Part shown: positions 49,910 to 58,435 of the stretch, piece by piece | Layout: each line of letters starts with the position of its first letter | How positions within the stretch are numbered: the stretch's first letter is position 1 | From: UBA1351 sp964563505 | GTDB lineage: Bacteria; Bacillota; Clostridia; Lachnospirales; Vallitaleaceae | NCBI GenBank assembly: GCA_964563505.1 | Contig: CAZLXW010000005.1 | Location: forward strand, 30,490 to 94,489 | Length of the DNA stretch: 64,000 nt | Reading direction: 5' to 3' | Notes under the pieces: model-generated | Database searches by the model: none | Told to the model about the DNA's origin: nothing | Seen by the model: only the letters and a program-made list of their open reading frames with translations | Made by a program: the position numbers and the translations under genes

Positions 49910-51298
49910 ATGATTGAACAAGGGCGAATGGAAGTGTATAGTTATGGAGAAGGCGCTCAGAATCCAAAGTATGTTCTTTATTGGATGCAACAAGCGCAAC
50001 GGGTATCGTATAATCATGCCTTGAATTATGCGATTGATCAAGCCAATGAATATGATTTACCTTTGCTAGTTGTTTTTTGTGTGACCCCCAATTATATGGA
50101 GGCGAATGCACGGCATTATCAATTCATGCTTGAAGGGGTAGCGGAAGTTGCAGATACCTTAAAGGAAAAAGGCATCGGCTTTGTTTTGGAAAAAAGTCAT
50201 CCGCTTGATGGTGTGCTAAAGTATATCAATGATGCAAAAATGCTGGTTATGGATAAGGGATATTTAAGGCATCAACGTCAATGGCGTGAAGAACTTGTAC
50301 AAGAAATTAAAAAAGAAGTATCGATGACAGCTATTGAGATTGATACGGATTTAATCGTTCCGGTAACAATAGCCTCGGAAAAGGCGGAACATGCAGCAAG
50401 AACAATACGCCCCAAGTTATGGCGTCAATACCCCAATTATGATCATCTTCCTATTCAAGATTGTATCCAAAAGAAATGGAAAATAGCCTTAATTGAAAGC
50501 ATAGATCGATATGATGTGACAGAGGACTTGATCCGTCAAGATTATCAAGGCTTATTAGATTCCCTTGGAGTTGATGAATCCGTCAGAGTGTCAAACGTAT
50601 ATCAGGGCGGATATTCAAAGGCTGTTGAGACGCTTGAAGAATTTTTTGAAAATAAATTGAATGATTATAAGGATCCATCTCCAGTGACAAGAAATACATC
50701 ACGTATGGGGATGTATCTTCATTTTGGACAAATAAGTTCTTTAGAAATTCTGAAACGACTATATAAATATGTATCAGAACAAAAAGACGCTGGAAACCAT
50801 ATTGACAAAGAGTCTATGGAGGGATTTATTGAACAAGTATTTATTCGCAGAGAACTTGCCTACAATTATGTGTATTATACAGAGGGATATGATCAGTTTG
50901 ACAAGATGACGGATGCATGGGCCTATCAAACTATGGCAATGCATCTAGATGATGAACGGGAATATATATATTCGCTAGAAGAGTTGATTGAGGCTAAAAC
51001 CCATGACCCCTATTGGAATGATGCCATGCGTGAAATGGTTGAAAGCGGTTATATGCATAATTATATGCGTATGTATTGGTGCAAGAAAATTGTCGAATGG
51101 AGTAAGTCTTATCAGGAAGCTTATGAGCATGCGATATATCTCAACAATCGCTATTTTATCGATGGGAGAGATCCCAATGGTTACGCAGGTGTTGCATGGT
51201 GTTTTGGAAAACATGATCATGGTTGGAAAGAACGTCCAATTTTTGGAAAATTACGATATATGAATGCAAATGGACTAAAACGTAAATTTAAAATGTAG
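49910..51298 (+). CDS. Class II CPD photolyase
   Basis: Light-driven repair of cyclobutane pyrimidine dimers. The 462-residue sequence has the class II opening YVLYWMQQAQRVSYNHALNYAI, TSRMGMYLHFGQISSLEIL, FIRRELAYNYVYY, and the C-terminal FAD/DNA region YMRMYWCKKIVEWSKS, NNRYFIDGRDPNGYAGVAWCFGKHDHGWKERPIFGKLRYM. Class II enzymes occur in eukaryotes, archaea and scattered bacteria, including some clostridia, so horizontal acquisition in the lineage is possible. It indicates exposure to sunlight. GGAGGG precedes the ATG. It sits with exonuclease III and mutY in a DNA-repair neighbourhood. Confidence 0.94.
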   Translation: MIEQGRMEVYSYGEGAQNPKYVLYWMQQAQRVSYNHALNYAIDQANEYDLPLLVVFCVTPNYMEANARHYQFMLEGVAEVADTLKEKGIGFVLEKSHPLDGVLKYINDAKMLVMDKGYLRHQRQWREELVQEIKKEVSMTAIEIDTDLIVPVTIASEKAEHAARTIRPKLWRQYPNYDHLPIQDCIQKKWKIALIESIDRYDVTEDLIRQDYQGLLDSLGVDESVRVSNVYQGGYSKAVETLEEFFENKLNDYKDPSPVTRNTSRMGMYLHFGQISSLEILKRLYKYVSEQKDAGNHIDKESMEGFIEQVFIRRELAYNYVYYTEGYDQFDKMTDAWAYQTMAMHLDDEREYIYSLEELIEAKTHDPYWNDAMREMVESGYMHNYMRMYWCKKIVEWSKSYQEAYEHAIYLNNRYFIDGRDPNGYAGVAWCFGKHDHGWKERPIFGKLRYMNANGLKRKFKM

Positions 51299-51312
51299 AT
51301 GAAGGAGAGAAA

Positions 51313-52080
51313 ATGAGCCGAGAGTTAAAAATGATATCATGGAATGTAAACGGTATTCGAGCAGCTGTAAAAAAAGGTTTTTTAGAGAATTTTAAGGAAA
51401 TAAATGCGGATATATTTTGCCTTCAAGAAACAAAATTGCAAGAAGGTCAGATTGACTTGGAACTTGAAGGCTACCACCAATATTGGAACTATGCCCAGAA
51501 AAAAGGTTATTCTGGAACGGCAATTTTCACGAAGATCAAACCCATAAATGTGACTTATGATTTAGGTATAGACCATCATGATCAAGAAGGTCGGATGATA
51601 ACTGCAGAGTATGAGGCTTTTTATTTAGTCACTTGCTACACACCCAATTCGAAACGAGGTTTAGAGCGTCTTGATGAGAGAATGGATTGGGAAGATGAAG
51701 TACGGGCGTATTTACAAGCTTTGAATCAAAAGAAAGCGGTTGTTTATTGTGGTGACCTTAATGTTGCCCATGAAGAAATCGACATAAAAAATTGGCAAAC
51801 TAACCGAATGAGTGCCGGATTTACAGATCAAGAGCGAGAAAAGATGTCGGTGCTTTTAGAATCGGGATTCATTGATAGCTTTAGATACTTTTATCCGGAT
51901 GCGAAGGATATGTATACTTGGTGGTCATATATGGGTAAAGCAAGGGAAAATAATACGGGATGGAGAATTGACTATTTTATTACATCCAAAGATTTTGAAA
52001 AACATCTTGTTGATGCAAAAATCCACATGGATGTATTAGGAAGTGATCATTGCCCGGTTGAACTGAATATTACAATATGA
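51313..52080 (+). CDS. xth: Exodeoxyribonuclease III / AP endonuclease
   Basis: A 255-residue nuclease of the ExoIII/APE1 family: MISWNVNGIRAAVKKGF, CLQETKLQ, YSGTAIFTK, CYTPNSKRGLERLDERMDWE, CGDLNVAHEEID, TWWSYMGKARENNTGWRIDYF and the terminal GSDHCPVELNI. All catalytic positions (Asn, Glu, Asp-x-Asn, Asp-His) are present. It processes abasic sites, complementing MutY upstream. AAGGAG precedes ATG 51313. A strong terminator follows. Confidence 0.95.
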   Translation: MSRELKMISWNVNGIRAAVKKGFLENFKEINADIFCLQETKLQEGQIDLELEGYHQYWNYAQKKGYSGTAIFTKIKPINVTYDLGIDHHDQEGRMITAEYEAFYLVTCYTPNSKRGLERLDERMDWEDEVRAYLQALNQKKAVVYCGDLNVAHEEIDIKNWQTNRMSAGFTDQEREKMSVLLESGFIDSFRYFYPDAKDMYTWWSYMGKARENNTGWRIDYFITSKDFEKHLVDAKIHMDVLGSDHCPVELNITI

Positions 52081-52090
52081 GAAATTCCTA

Positions 52091-52120
52091 AGCAGCAAGT
52101 AGTATACTTGCTGCTTAATT
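52091..52120 (+). terminator. Terminator after exonuclease III
   Basis: AGCAGCAAGTA (52091-52101), loop GTA, TACTTGCTGCT (52105-52115), then TAATTAATTTT. Confidence 0.85.
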
Positions 52121-52124
52121 AATT

Positions 52125-52176
52125 TTAACTAATAAACACGCGTCTACAAATTAAATTATTTAACTTTATTAACTAA
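52125..52176. repeat. TTAACTAA elements ahead of a sugar ABC operon, matching the ROK-gene repeat
   Basis: TTAACTAA occurs at 52125-52132 and 52169-52176, 44 bp apart. The second is part of 52154-52176, whose reverse complement reads TTAGTTAATAAAGTTAA followed by ATAATT and matches the repeat at 18600-18622 at 20 of 23 positions. It lies 16 bp before a -35. This suggests control by the ROK protein encoded at 18672. Confidence 0.5.
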
Positions 52177-52192
52177 AAAAGACTAATATTAC

Positions 52193-52221
52193 TTGCAAAA
52201 ATATAAATTATAGTGTATTAT
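52193..52221 (+). promoter_or_regulatory. Promoter of the second sugar ABC operon
   Basis: TTGCAA (52193-52198), 17 bp, TATTAT (52216-52221) with a TG just before it. A second TATAAT lies at 52314-52319. The remaining intergenic space up to 52384 is AT-rich and shows nothing else I can name. Confidence 0.55.
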
Positions 52222-52384
52222 GATTTATAGAAAGTGAACATTTATAACTGTGTTTTTTTCAAAAACAATGTCAAAAATCACAACTAAGTATAACTTTATC
52301 CAAATATATATGATATAATTGCCGTTTTTAAAGGTATTTATATAGAAATTAAGTTAAATAATATTTTAAAATGGAGGTTTAGTT

Positions 52385-53782
52385 ATGAAGAAAAAATGGG
52401 TAAGCGTATTTATGGTTGTTTTTCTAATTACCGCTTTATTTGCTGGTTGTGGACAAACAGACGATTCTACAGACAGGTCAACGGAAGGCTCATCAACGGA
52501 TGATGCATCAACCGAAGATACTTCAACCGAAGAGAACGGAGCATATGCAGGTGAACTTAGTTTAATGCATTTCTCAACATCTGAAGAATCAGAAGGTAAT
52601 GGTGGGTCTGATGGATTCCGTACCATGGTTACAGAATGGGATGAAGCAAATCCGGATATTGCACTTGTTCAAAATGTTTTAGCAAATGACGATTACAAGA
52701 CACAAATTGCGACCTTGGCAGCAGCGGATGACCTTCCTGATGTGTTTTTATTACAAGGGATGAACACACGTGCATGGGCGGAGCAAGGATTGGTCATGGA
52801 TATGACGGAGATTATTAATAATTCTCCATACAATGACCAGTATGACCATAGCTTTTTCTTTCCATTTACTTATAATGATAGTATATATGGATTGCCGGTA
52901 TTAACAGGTGGAACAACAACAGTTGTGGTTTATGATCAGGCCATTTGGCAAGAAGCTGGTTATGACACTTTCCCGGAAACATGGGATGAAGTATTAGAGG
53001 CGAAAGCATTCTTTGATGAACAAGGAATGGATGTTGTTGCATTTGGTAATAGTGGTAAGTGGCAAGCGAATTCATGCTTCTTATCAGCAGTGGGTAATCG
53101 ATTTACTGGAGATGAATGGTTCTACTCAATGGTTGATAAATCAGGAGCGGCTTTTACGGATCAAGAATTTGTAGATTCTTTAAAATTCACACAAGATATT
53201 TTTACATCGGGTGTATTTAATCCTGATTTCAATGCAATTAATAATGAAGATGCTCGAGAGCTCTATATTGCAGGCGACGCATCAGCTTTTATTGGCGGTA
53301 ACTGGGATGTATCTTATATTCAATCTGTATTAGATGGGACAGATCTATATGACACGACGAAATTTGCAGTTATTCCTCAACCAGCAGGTGCAGATGCAAC
53401 AACAAGAACACATGCTATTGGTATGGGATTTGCCGTTGCCATTAATCCGAAATTAGCAGATGATCCGGCGAAATTAGCAGCAGCTATTGATTTGGCATAC
53501 AAAGTGACAGGATCTGATTTTGCCGAATATGTTGGGGCGAATTATGCATTAGGTGGACTTACAAAAGTGGATAATGTTGATCTATCAAACTTTGATCAAT
53601 TCACAGTGGATTTTTACAACTATTCTTATGTAGAGAATAAAGCATGTGAGATTTATGATTCATATATTTCAAGTGCTGTTTGGGATGTTTTAAATACAGA
53701 CTTACAAATGATGCTTAATGGGGATATTGACCCACAAAAAGTTGCTGAGAATGCTCAGGCATCATATGAAGCAAACTACTAA
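52385..53782 (+). CDS. Sugar ABC transporter substrate-binding lipoprotein
   Basis: A 465-residue lipoprotein: signal and lipobox LFAGCGQ, a Ser/Thr/Asp/Glu linker (about 23-50), then a CUT1 binding fold (LSLMHFSTSEESEG; AAADDLPDVFLLQGMNTRAWAEQGLVMDMTEI; YGLPVLTGGTTTVVVYDQAIW; AFIGGNWDVSYI; HAIGMGFAVAINPKLADDPAKLAAAIDLAYKVTG). It is not a close copy of the lipoprotein at 32652. Two permeases follow, no ATPase. The ligand is unknown; the shared repeat upstream hints at a sulfosugar or related glycoside. GGAGG precedes the ATG. Confidence 0.9.
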   Translation: MKKKWVSVFMVVFLITALFAGCGQTDDSTDRSTEGSSTDDASTEDTSTEENGAYAGELSLMHFSTSEESEGNGGSDGFRTMVTEWDEANPDIALVQNVLANDDYKTQIATLAAADDLPDVFLLQGMNTRAWAEQGLVMDMTEIINNSPYNDQYDHSFFFPFTYNDSIYGLPVLTGGTTTVVVYDQAIWQEAGYDTFPETWDEVLEAKAFFDEQGMDVVAFGNSGKWQANSCFLSAVGNRFTGDEWFYSMVDKSGAAFTDQEFVDSLKFTQDIFTSGVFNPDFNAINNEDARELYIAGDASAFIGGNWDVSYIQSVLDGTDLYDTTKFAVIPQPAGADATTRTHAIGMGFAVAINPKLADDPAKLAAAIDLAYKVTGSDFAEYVGANYALGGLTKVDNVDLSNFDQFTVDFYNYSYVENKACEIYDSYISSAVWDVLNTDLQMMLNGDIDPQKVAENAQASYEANY

Positions 53783-53804
53783 TTTTCAAGTGTAAATTAA
53801 TGTA

Positions 53805-53843
53805 TATAGGCCTCACATAGTAACAATTTATGTGAGGCCTATA
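53805..53843 (+). other. 15-bp hairpin between binding-protein and permease genes
   Basis: TATAGGCCTCACATA (53805-53819) and TATGTGAGGCCTATA (53829-53843) pair perfectly. No T-run follows. Such a stem probably protects the binding-protein mRNA from 3' decay and lowers permease expression. Confidence 0.7.
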
Positions 53844-53870
53844 TAATATACGTTAAAAGGGAGGCGCAAC

Positions 53871-54767
53871 ATGCTTAATTCAATACGACCTAAAAATAGA
53901 GTAATCTTTGCGTATTTGCTGATACCTGTAGCTATTTATGTTTTTGCTGTATTTGTTCCGTTAGTTACAGCTGGATACTATAGTTTTTTTGAATGGCAAG
54001 GTGGACCAAATAAAAGTTTTATTGGCATAGAGAATTTCAAAACACTGATGAATGATGAAATATTTTGGATGTCGTTTCAGCATAACATTTTTCTCGTTAT
54101 TGCTTGTATTATCGGACAGATTGGACTGGCACTTCTTTTTGTTCTTATGATTAATTCAAGATTGGTAAAATTCAAAGGGATTCATCGAACATTTGGTTTT
54201 TTTCCAAGCACAATAGCTGCGGTAGCCATTGGATTTATTTGGACAATGGTTTTTGACTATCGTCGTGGTATCTTAAATTGGATTTTAGAACTTATCGGAC
54301 AACAAGAACATACAAAAGTTTGGTTAAATGAACCGGACCTTGTTATGTTACTTATTGCCATTCCATTAATATGGCAATTTATCGGATATTTTATGATTAT
54401 ATTATTATCAGCAATTTCGTCAATAGACAAGTCGATTATAGAGGTGTCGGAAATTGATGGAGCCAATGCAGTACAACGTGCCATATACATCATTATTCCG
54501 TTAATTAAGAATACCTTGTTAGTATGTGTTACACTATGTGTTGCAGGGAATATGAAAGCGTTTGATCACATCTTTGTTATGACGACAGGTGGGCCGGGAA
54601 ATGCATCTATGGTTATGGCTTTATATGGATACAAAGTATCCTTTATGCAACAAAATATGGGTTATGGTAGTGCCATATCGATTGGAATTTTTGTGTTAAG
54701 TCTATTAGTTATAGGTACGTTTCAACTGGTAACAAAAGTATTATCCTCAGACAAGGAGGTTGTATAA
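53871..54767 (+). CDS. Sugar ABC transporter permease 1 (MalF/UgpA type)
   Basis: A 298-residue permease with six helices; LLIPVAIYVFAVFVPLVTAGYYSFFEWQG-like start (in parts) and EAA loop IEVSEIDGANAVQRAIYIIIPLIKNT. It is a CUT1 importer subunit that pairs with the next gene and the lipoprotein at 52385. GGGAGGCG precedes ATG 53871. The upstream hairpin separates it from the binding-protein gene. Confidence 0.9.
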   Translation: MLNSIRPKNRVIFAYLLIPVAIYVFAVFVPLVTAGYYSFFEWQGGPNKSFIGIENFKTLMNDEIFWMSFQHNIFLVIACIIGQIGLALLFVLMINSRLVKFKGIHRTFGFFPSTIAAVAIGFIWTMVFDYRRGILNWILELIGQQEHTKVWLNEPDLVMLLIAIPLIWQFIGYFMIILLSAISSIDKSIIEVSEIDGANAVQRAIYIIIPLIKNTLLVCVTLCVAGNMKAFDHIFVMTTGGPGNASMVMALYGYKVSFMQQNMGYGSAISIGIFVLSLLVIGTFQLVTKVLSSDKEVV

Positions 54768-54768
54768 T

Positions 54769-55608
54769 ATGAAAACAATACAAACGAAACTATTGGCAAT
54801 CTTCTTAAATGTAACCTTAGGAATTTTTTCATTATCATGCATATTTCCATTGATATGGATGTTTTATTCATCATTAAAGCAAAAAAGAGATTTTAACGCA
54901 GATATTATGGGTTTACCTAAGAATCCGAGTTTTGAAAACTATGTTCGCATTCTTACAAATGCAGATTATCATATATTTGAATCAGTGCTTAATAGTATTC
55001 GAACAACGGTTTTATCGATTGCATTAATTATATTTTTAGGATTTATTGTGGGTTATATCTTATCTCGCGTTCGATTCAGAGGCAATCGAGTGCTATATGT
55101 AATGTTTCTCATGGGACTGCTAATACCGATTCACTCACTTCTGGTGCCTATTTATGTGGTGTTTAGGGCGACAAACTTGGGAAATAAGTGGTTCACATTA
55201 ATTATTCCCTATGTTGCTTTTGGGTTACCCATTGCAATATTTTTAGTGGAAGGATATGTGAAGAGTATTCCGGTTTCCTTAGAAGAAGCGGCTAACATTG
55301 ATGGAAGTAGTTTTACATCAACGCTCTTTCGCATTATTTTACCGATTTGTAAACCCATCTTAGTTACAATAGGAATTATTCAAACCTTTGCAACTTGGAA
55401 TGAGTTCTCCTTTGCACTTGTGCTTATTCGAGATCAACGCTTGCAAACTGTTCCGCTAGCAATGACCCAGTTTACAGGTCAATTTAGCTCGGATTATACA
55501 AAAATCATGGCAGCCATGCTTATAACGATGTCACCTATTATCATTTTCTATTTTGTTTTTAGTAAACAAATTATCAAAGGAATGGTGGCAGGTGCTATTA
55601 AAGGATAG
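54769..55608 (+). CDS. Sugar ABC transporter permease 2 (MalG/UgpE type)
   Basis: A 279-residue permease with six helices: FPLIWMFYSSLKQKRDFNADIMGLP and EAA loop LEEAANIDGSSFTSTLFRIILPICKP. ATG 54769 is chosen over a TTG at 54760 because GGAGG lies 8 bp upstream; its start is 1 bp after the stop of the first permease. It is the last gene of the operon and needs an ATPase encoded elsewhere. Confidence 0.9.
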   Translation: MKTIQTKLLAIFLNVTLGIFSLSCIFPLIWMFYSSLKQKRDFNADIMGLPKNPSFENYVRILTNADYHIFESVLNSIRTTVLSIALIIFLGFIVGYILSRVRFRGNRVLYVMFLMGLLIPIHSLLVPIYVVFRATNLGNKWFTLIIPYVAFGLPIAIFLVEGYVKSIPVSLEEAANIDGSSFTSTLFRIILPICKPILVTIGIIQTFATWNEFSFALVLIRDQRLQTVPLAMTQFTGQFSSDYTKIMAAMLITMSPIIIFYFVFSKQIIKGMVAGAIKG

Positions 55609-55628
55609 ATGGGAAAAAGATAAAAAGA

Positions 55629-55662
55629 AAGAAGAGGAATGCTTTTGCAATCCTCTTCTTTT
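55629..55662. terminator. Bidirectional terminator between converging operons
   Basis: AAGAAGAGGA (55629-55638) and TCCTCTTCTT (55651-55660) form a 10-bp stem with an ATGCTTTTGCAA loop that can pair further. It has A-rich and T-rich flanks on both sides, so it can end both the ABC operon (plus) and the 2-oxoacid oxidoreductase operon (minus). Confidence 0.8.
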
Positions 55663-55689
55663 GTTATAAAAAAGTTCTATTGAAACATA

Positions 55690-56541
55690 TTATGCTTTTA
55701 ACAAGGTCTCAACATCTTTTATATTACGTTTTCTTTTAACAATAGGTGTCTTATCTTCTTCATACACATGAAGTTGATCTTCGAAAGACTTTTCGCCTTC
55801 ATTTTGATATAGAACACCAAGCGCATATTTTTCAAGATCTAAGGCTTTATCTATTGCATTTTTTACATTGCTTTTGTCATATTCATCATCCAGATAATAG
55901 GTATTATCCTTAAACCACTTAAAGTTATTGACTTTGTTGAAGGTTACGCAAGGATGAAATACATCAACAAGGGCATAACCATCATGTTGAATGGCTTGCT
56001 TGATAATTTCTGTGGTTTTATCTGGATCCCCGGAGAAAGCTCTAGCAACAAATGTTGCACCTAAGCTTAAAGCAACAGCTAAAGGATTAAAAGGCTTGTT
56101 ACGAACACCGTTTACCTGAACCGGTGTAATAAAGTCAAGTTGGCTGGTAGGGGAGGCTTGCCCTTTGGTTAAACCATAAACCATATTATTATGTACAATG
56201 TGAACAATGTTTGGATTGCGACGAATATTATGGATAAAATGGTTACCGCCTTCGCCATACATATCACCATCGCCACCTTCTGCAATGACTGTTAATTCAG
56301 GATTTGCTGATTTGACAGCGACGGCAACAGGCATTCCACGACCGTGTAATCCGTTAAAATAATTTGTGTTAATATATTGTGGCATTTTTGCAGCTTGACC
56401 AATTCCGGACGACAAGACCAGTTGTGTCGGATCAATCTCTAAATCTCGAAGGGCATCCACGATGGAATTTCTGATTTGAAAGTTACCGCATCCGGGACAC
56501 CAAGCAATATCTAATTCATAATCAAATTCATAAGGTTTCAT
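55690..56541 (-). CDS. korB: 2-oxoacid:ferredoxin oxidoreductase, beta subunit
   Basis: A 283-residue thiamine-diphosphate-binding subunit: DIAWCPGCGNFQIRNSI, SSGIGQAAKMPQY, NGLHGRGMPVAVAVKSANPELTVIAEGGDGDMYGEGGNHFIHNIRRN (in parts), and HNNMVYGLTKGQASPTS, with Cys ligands for a 4Fe-4S cluster. It partners the alpha subunit encoded next to it (overlap of 1 nt). The family includes 2-oxoglutarate, pyruvate and branched-chain forms; the GLHGR and GQASPT signature is that of 2-oxoglutarate/2-oxoacid enzymes. It links oxidative decarboxylation to reduced ferredoxin. Confidence 0.9.
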   Translation of the reverse strand: MKPYEFDYELDIAWCPGCGNFQIRNSIVDALRDLEIDPTQLVLSSGIGQAAKMPQYINTNYFNGLHGRGMPVAVAVKSANPELTVIAEGGDGDMYGEGGNHFIHNIRRNPNIVHIVHNNMVYGLTKGQASPTSQLDFITPVQVNGVRNKPFNPLAVALSLGATFVARAFSGDPDKTTEIIKQAIQHDGYALVDVFHPCVTFNKVNNFKWFKDNTYYLDDEYDKSNVKNAIDKALDLEKYALGVLYQNEGEKSFEDQLHVYEEDKTPIVKRKRNIKDVETLLKA

Positions 56542-58232
56542 TAGAACACCTCCTTAATATTTGCATCGATTTCTTCAATGCTGAACGGGGTACCGTTATA
56601 TTTGTTGATCCGTGTTTTTATATCACGATCAAGATGAAGCTTAATTAGATTAGCCAATTGGCTTGTTGCATTGATCTCAAAAATAGCTACATCATCGGCC
56701 TGATCGATGTACTCGGCAATTGAGTCATGAAGTGGATAAACTTCTTTCAGATGTAAATATGCAAGATCTTCATGGTCCGTACTTTGTACAGCCTCTTTTA
56801 TGACACCATAGGTTGACCCCCAACTAATAATAAGTTTTTTATAATCTTTCGGTCCAATAAGTTCAGGTTCTATATATTCTTGGAGAATGAGGTCTTGCTT
56901 GCTAAGTCGTTTTTCGTTCATAGTGACTCGAACATTAAAATCTTCGGTAATGCTACCACGCTCGTCATGCTCATCACTATCAATTTTGACTAAACCTTTT
57001 CCATAACCGGGAATACTTCTTGGACTCAATCCATTTTCAGTTACTTTGTATCGCAAATAATCTTCATCAGATTCAACAACATGCGATTCTAAATACTGAT
57101 CAGATAGTTCTAAAGGCTCAATTGAGAAGTTGCTGTCTACGTAGAACTGGTCTGTCAATACAAATACAGGAACCTGATATTTATCAGCTAAGTAAAAAGC
57201 TCTCTGTGTAAGCAAAACACCATCATTAATAGATCCAGGAGCAAGAACAATACGAGGGAACTCTCCGTGACCGGCGTAGACGACTAAATTAAGATCGGCT
57301 TGCTCAGTTCGTGTTGGAAGGCCGGTGCCGGGGCCGGGACGTTGAGCAATATGGATAACACAAGGGGATTCAGTAATTCCTGCGAGACTTACAGCTTCTT
57401 CCATTAATGCAAATCCACCACCAGATGTTGTTACTATCGAACGAGCACCTACATACCAAGCACCGATTCCCATATTAAGCGCAGCGATTTCATCTTCGGC
57501 TTGTTCAACAATGACACCAAAATCGTTTCCTTTTTCCGCGAGATATTGAAGAAGGCCTGTACCGGGTGACATTGGATAAGAAGCAATGTAGTTAACACCA
57601 CCAGCAAGAGCACCAATTCCGACAGCCTCTGTGCCACTTATAATGCGGTGGTTTTTAATGATGTCAGTTTTTTCAATAGCAATTTTGCGATCATATGCTT
57701 TCCCGAGTTCATAACCCTTATGAAAAGCTTTAATATTATTTTCAATAATTTTATCTGATTTTGATTCGAAATTTTTGCGAATAGGATCCTCACCATTTTT
57801 GGTATTTAAATCAAGTAATCCGCTGATAAAACCAAATAAAACGGTGTTGCTATATAGTGTGCTACCTGCATCTGAAGCTAAATCTTCTAACTTTAATTCT
57901 GAAAAGGTTGCCCCGGTTGTATTTAGGACGTCTTCGTCAATAAACTCTTTTTCACCAAAAATAACGGTTTTTTCATTAATACGATCATGTAAACGATAAA
58001 AAGAATGATCGTTGAGTAAAAAAAGTATGTCAATGGTATGTTTATAGGCATCAACAGGCTGGGATGCGACGCGGATTTCTACGGTATTATTACCGCCGCG
58101 AACACGACTCATCACTTCGGGTGTGCTAAAAACATAGTAGTCATTTTTAATAGCTTGACTCAGTAATTTTTCAATAGTTGCAAGACCTTGACCGGCTTGC
58201 CCGGATAATACAAATGTCAATGATTGTAACAT
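56541..58232 (-). CDS. korA: 2-oxoacid:ferredoxin oxidoreductase, fused gamma-alpha subunit
   Basis: A 563-residue subunit with an N-terminal gamma domain (LSGQAGQGLATIEKLLSQAI; TPEVMSRVRGGNNTVEIRV) and a C-terminal alpha domain (GTEAVGIGALAGGVNYIASYPMSPGTGLLQYL; QAEDEIAALNMGIGAWYVGAR; TTSGGGFALMEEAVSLAG; QRPGPGTGLPTRTEQADL). The gamma-alpha fusion is standard for KorA. The ATG at 58232 has AAGGAGGT upstream. First gene of the minus-strand operon, with a promoter and Fur-box-like element about 110-155 bp upstream. Confidence 0.92.
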   Translation of the reverse strand: MLQSLTFVLSGQAGQGLATIEKLLSQAIKNDYYVFSTPEVMSRVRGGNNTVEIRVASQPVDAYKHTIDILFLLNDHSFYRLHDRINEKTVIFGEKEFIDEDVLNTTGATFSELKLEDLASDAGSTLYSNTVLFGFISGLLDLNTKNGEDPIRKNFESKSDKIIENNIKAFHKGYELGKAYDRKIAIEKTDIIKNHRIISGTEAVGIGALAGGVNYIASYPMSPGTGLLQYLAEKGNDFGVIVEQAEDEIAALNMGIGAWYVGARSIVTTSGGGFALMEEAVSLAGITESPCVIHIAQRPGPGTGLPTRTEQADLNLVVYAGHGEFPRIVLAPGSINDGVLLTQRAFYLADKYQVPVFVLTDQFYVDSNFSIEPLELSDQYLESHVVESDEDYLRYKVTENGLSPRSIPGYGKGLVKIDSDEHDERGSITEDFNVRVTMNEKRLSKQDLILQEYIEPELIGPKDYKKLIISWGSTYGVIKEAVQSTDHEDLAYLHLKEVYPLHDSIAEYIDQADDVAIFEINATSQLANLIKLHLDRDIKTRINKYNGTPFSIEEIDANIKEVF

Positions 58233-58339
58233 AAATTACCTCCTTCTTAAATATATATGGAAATTTGCAAAGATTCTTGTTATATTAAGTATAACGCAAC
58301 GTAGAATAATACACAAATAGAATAAGAATCAAATGCAAA

Positions 58340-58388
58340 CGATAATCAATATCAATTAATATTATACACGAAATATAAATAAGGTCAA
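58340..58388 (-). promoter_or_regulatory. korAB promoter with Fur-box-like element
   Basis: On the minus strand: TTGACC (58383-58388), 16 bp, TATAAT (58361-58366). Just downstream, TGATATTGATTATCG (58340-58354) differs from the 7-1-7 Fur consensus TGATAATnATTATCA at two positions. Its place over the start of transcription suits repression by iron-loaded Fur. Confidence 0.5.
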
Positions 58389-58393
58389 TAGAA

Positions 58394-58417
58394 AAGTGAG
58401 CACCTAAGTGCTCACTT
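58394..58417 (-). terminator. Terminator of the 58.4-59.0 kb gene
   Basis: AAGTGAGCAC (58394-58403), loop CTAA, GTGCTCACTT (58408-58417): a perfect 10-bp stem, followed on the minus strand by TTTTC. Confidence 0.8.
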
Positions 58418-58435
58418 CATATTATCTCGTCTTCA

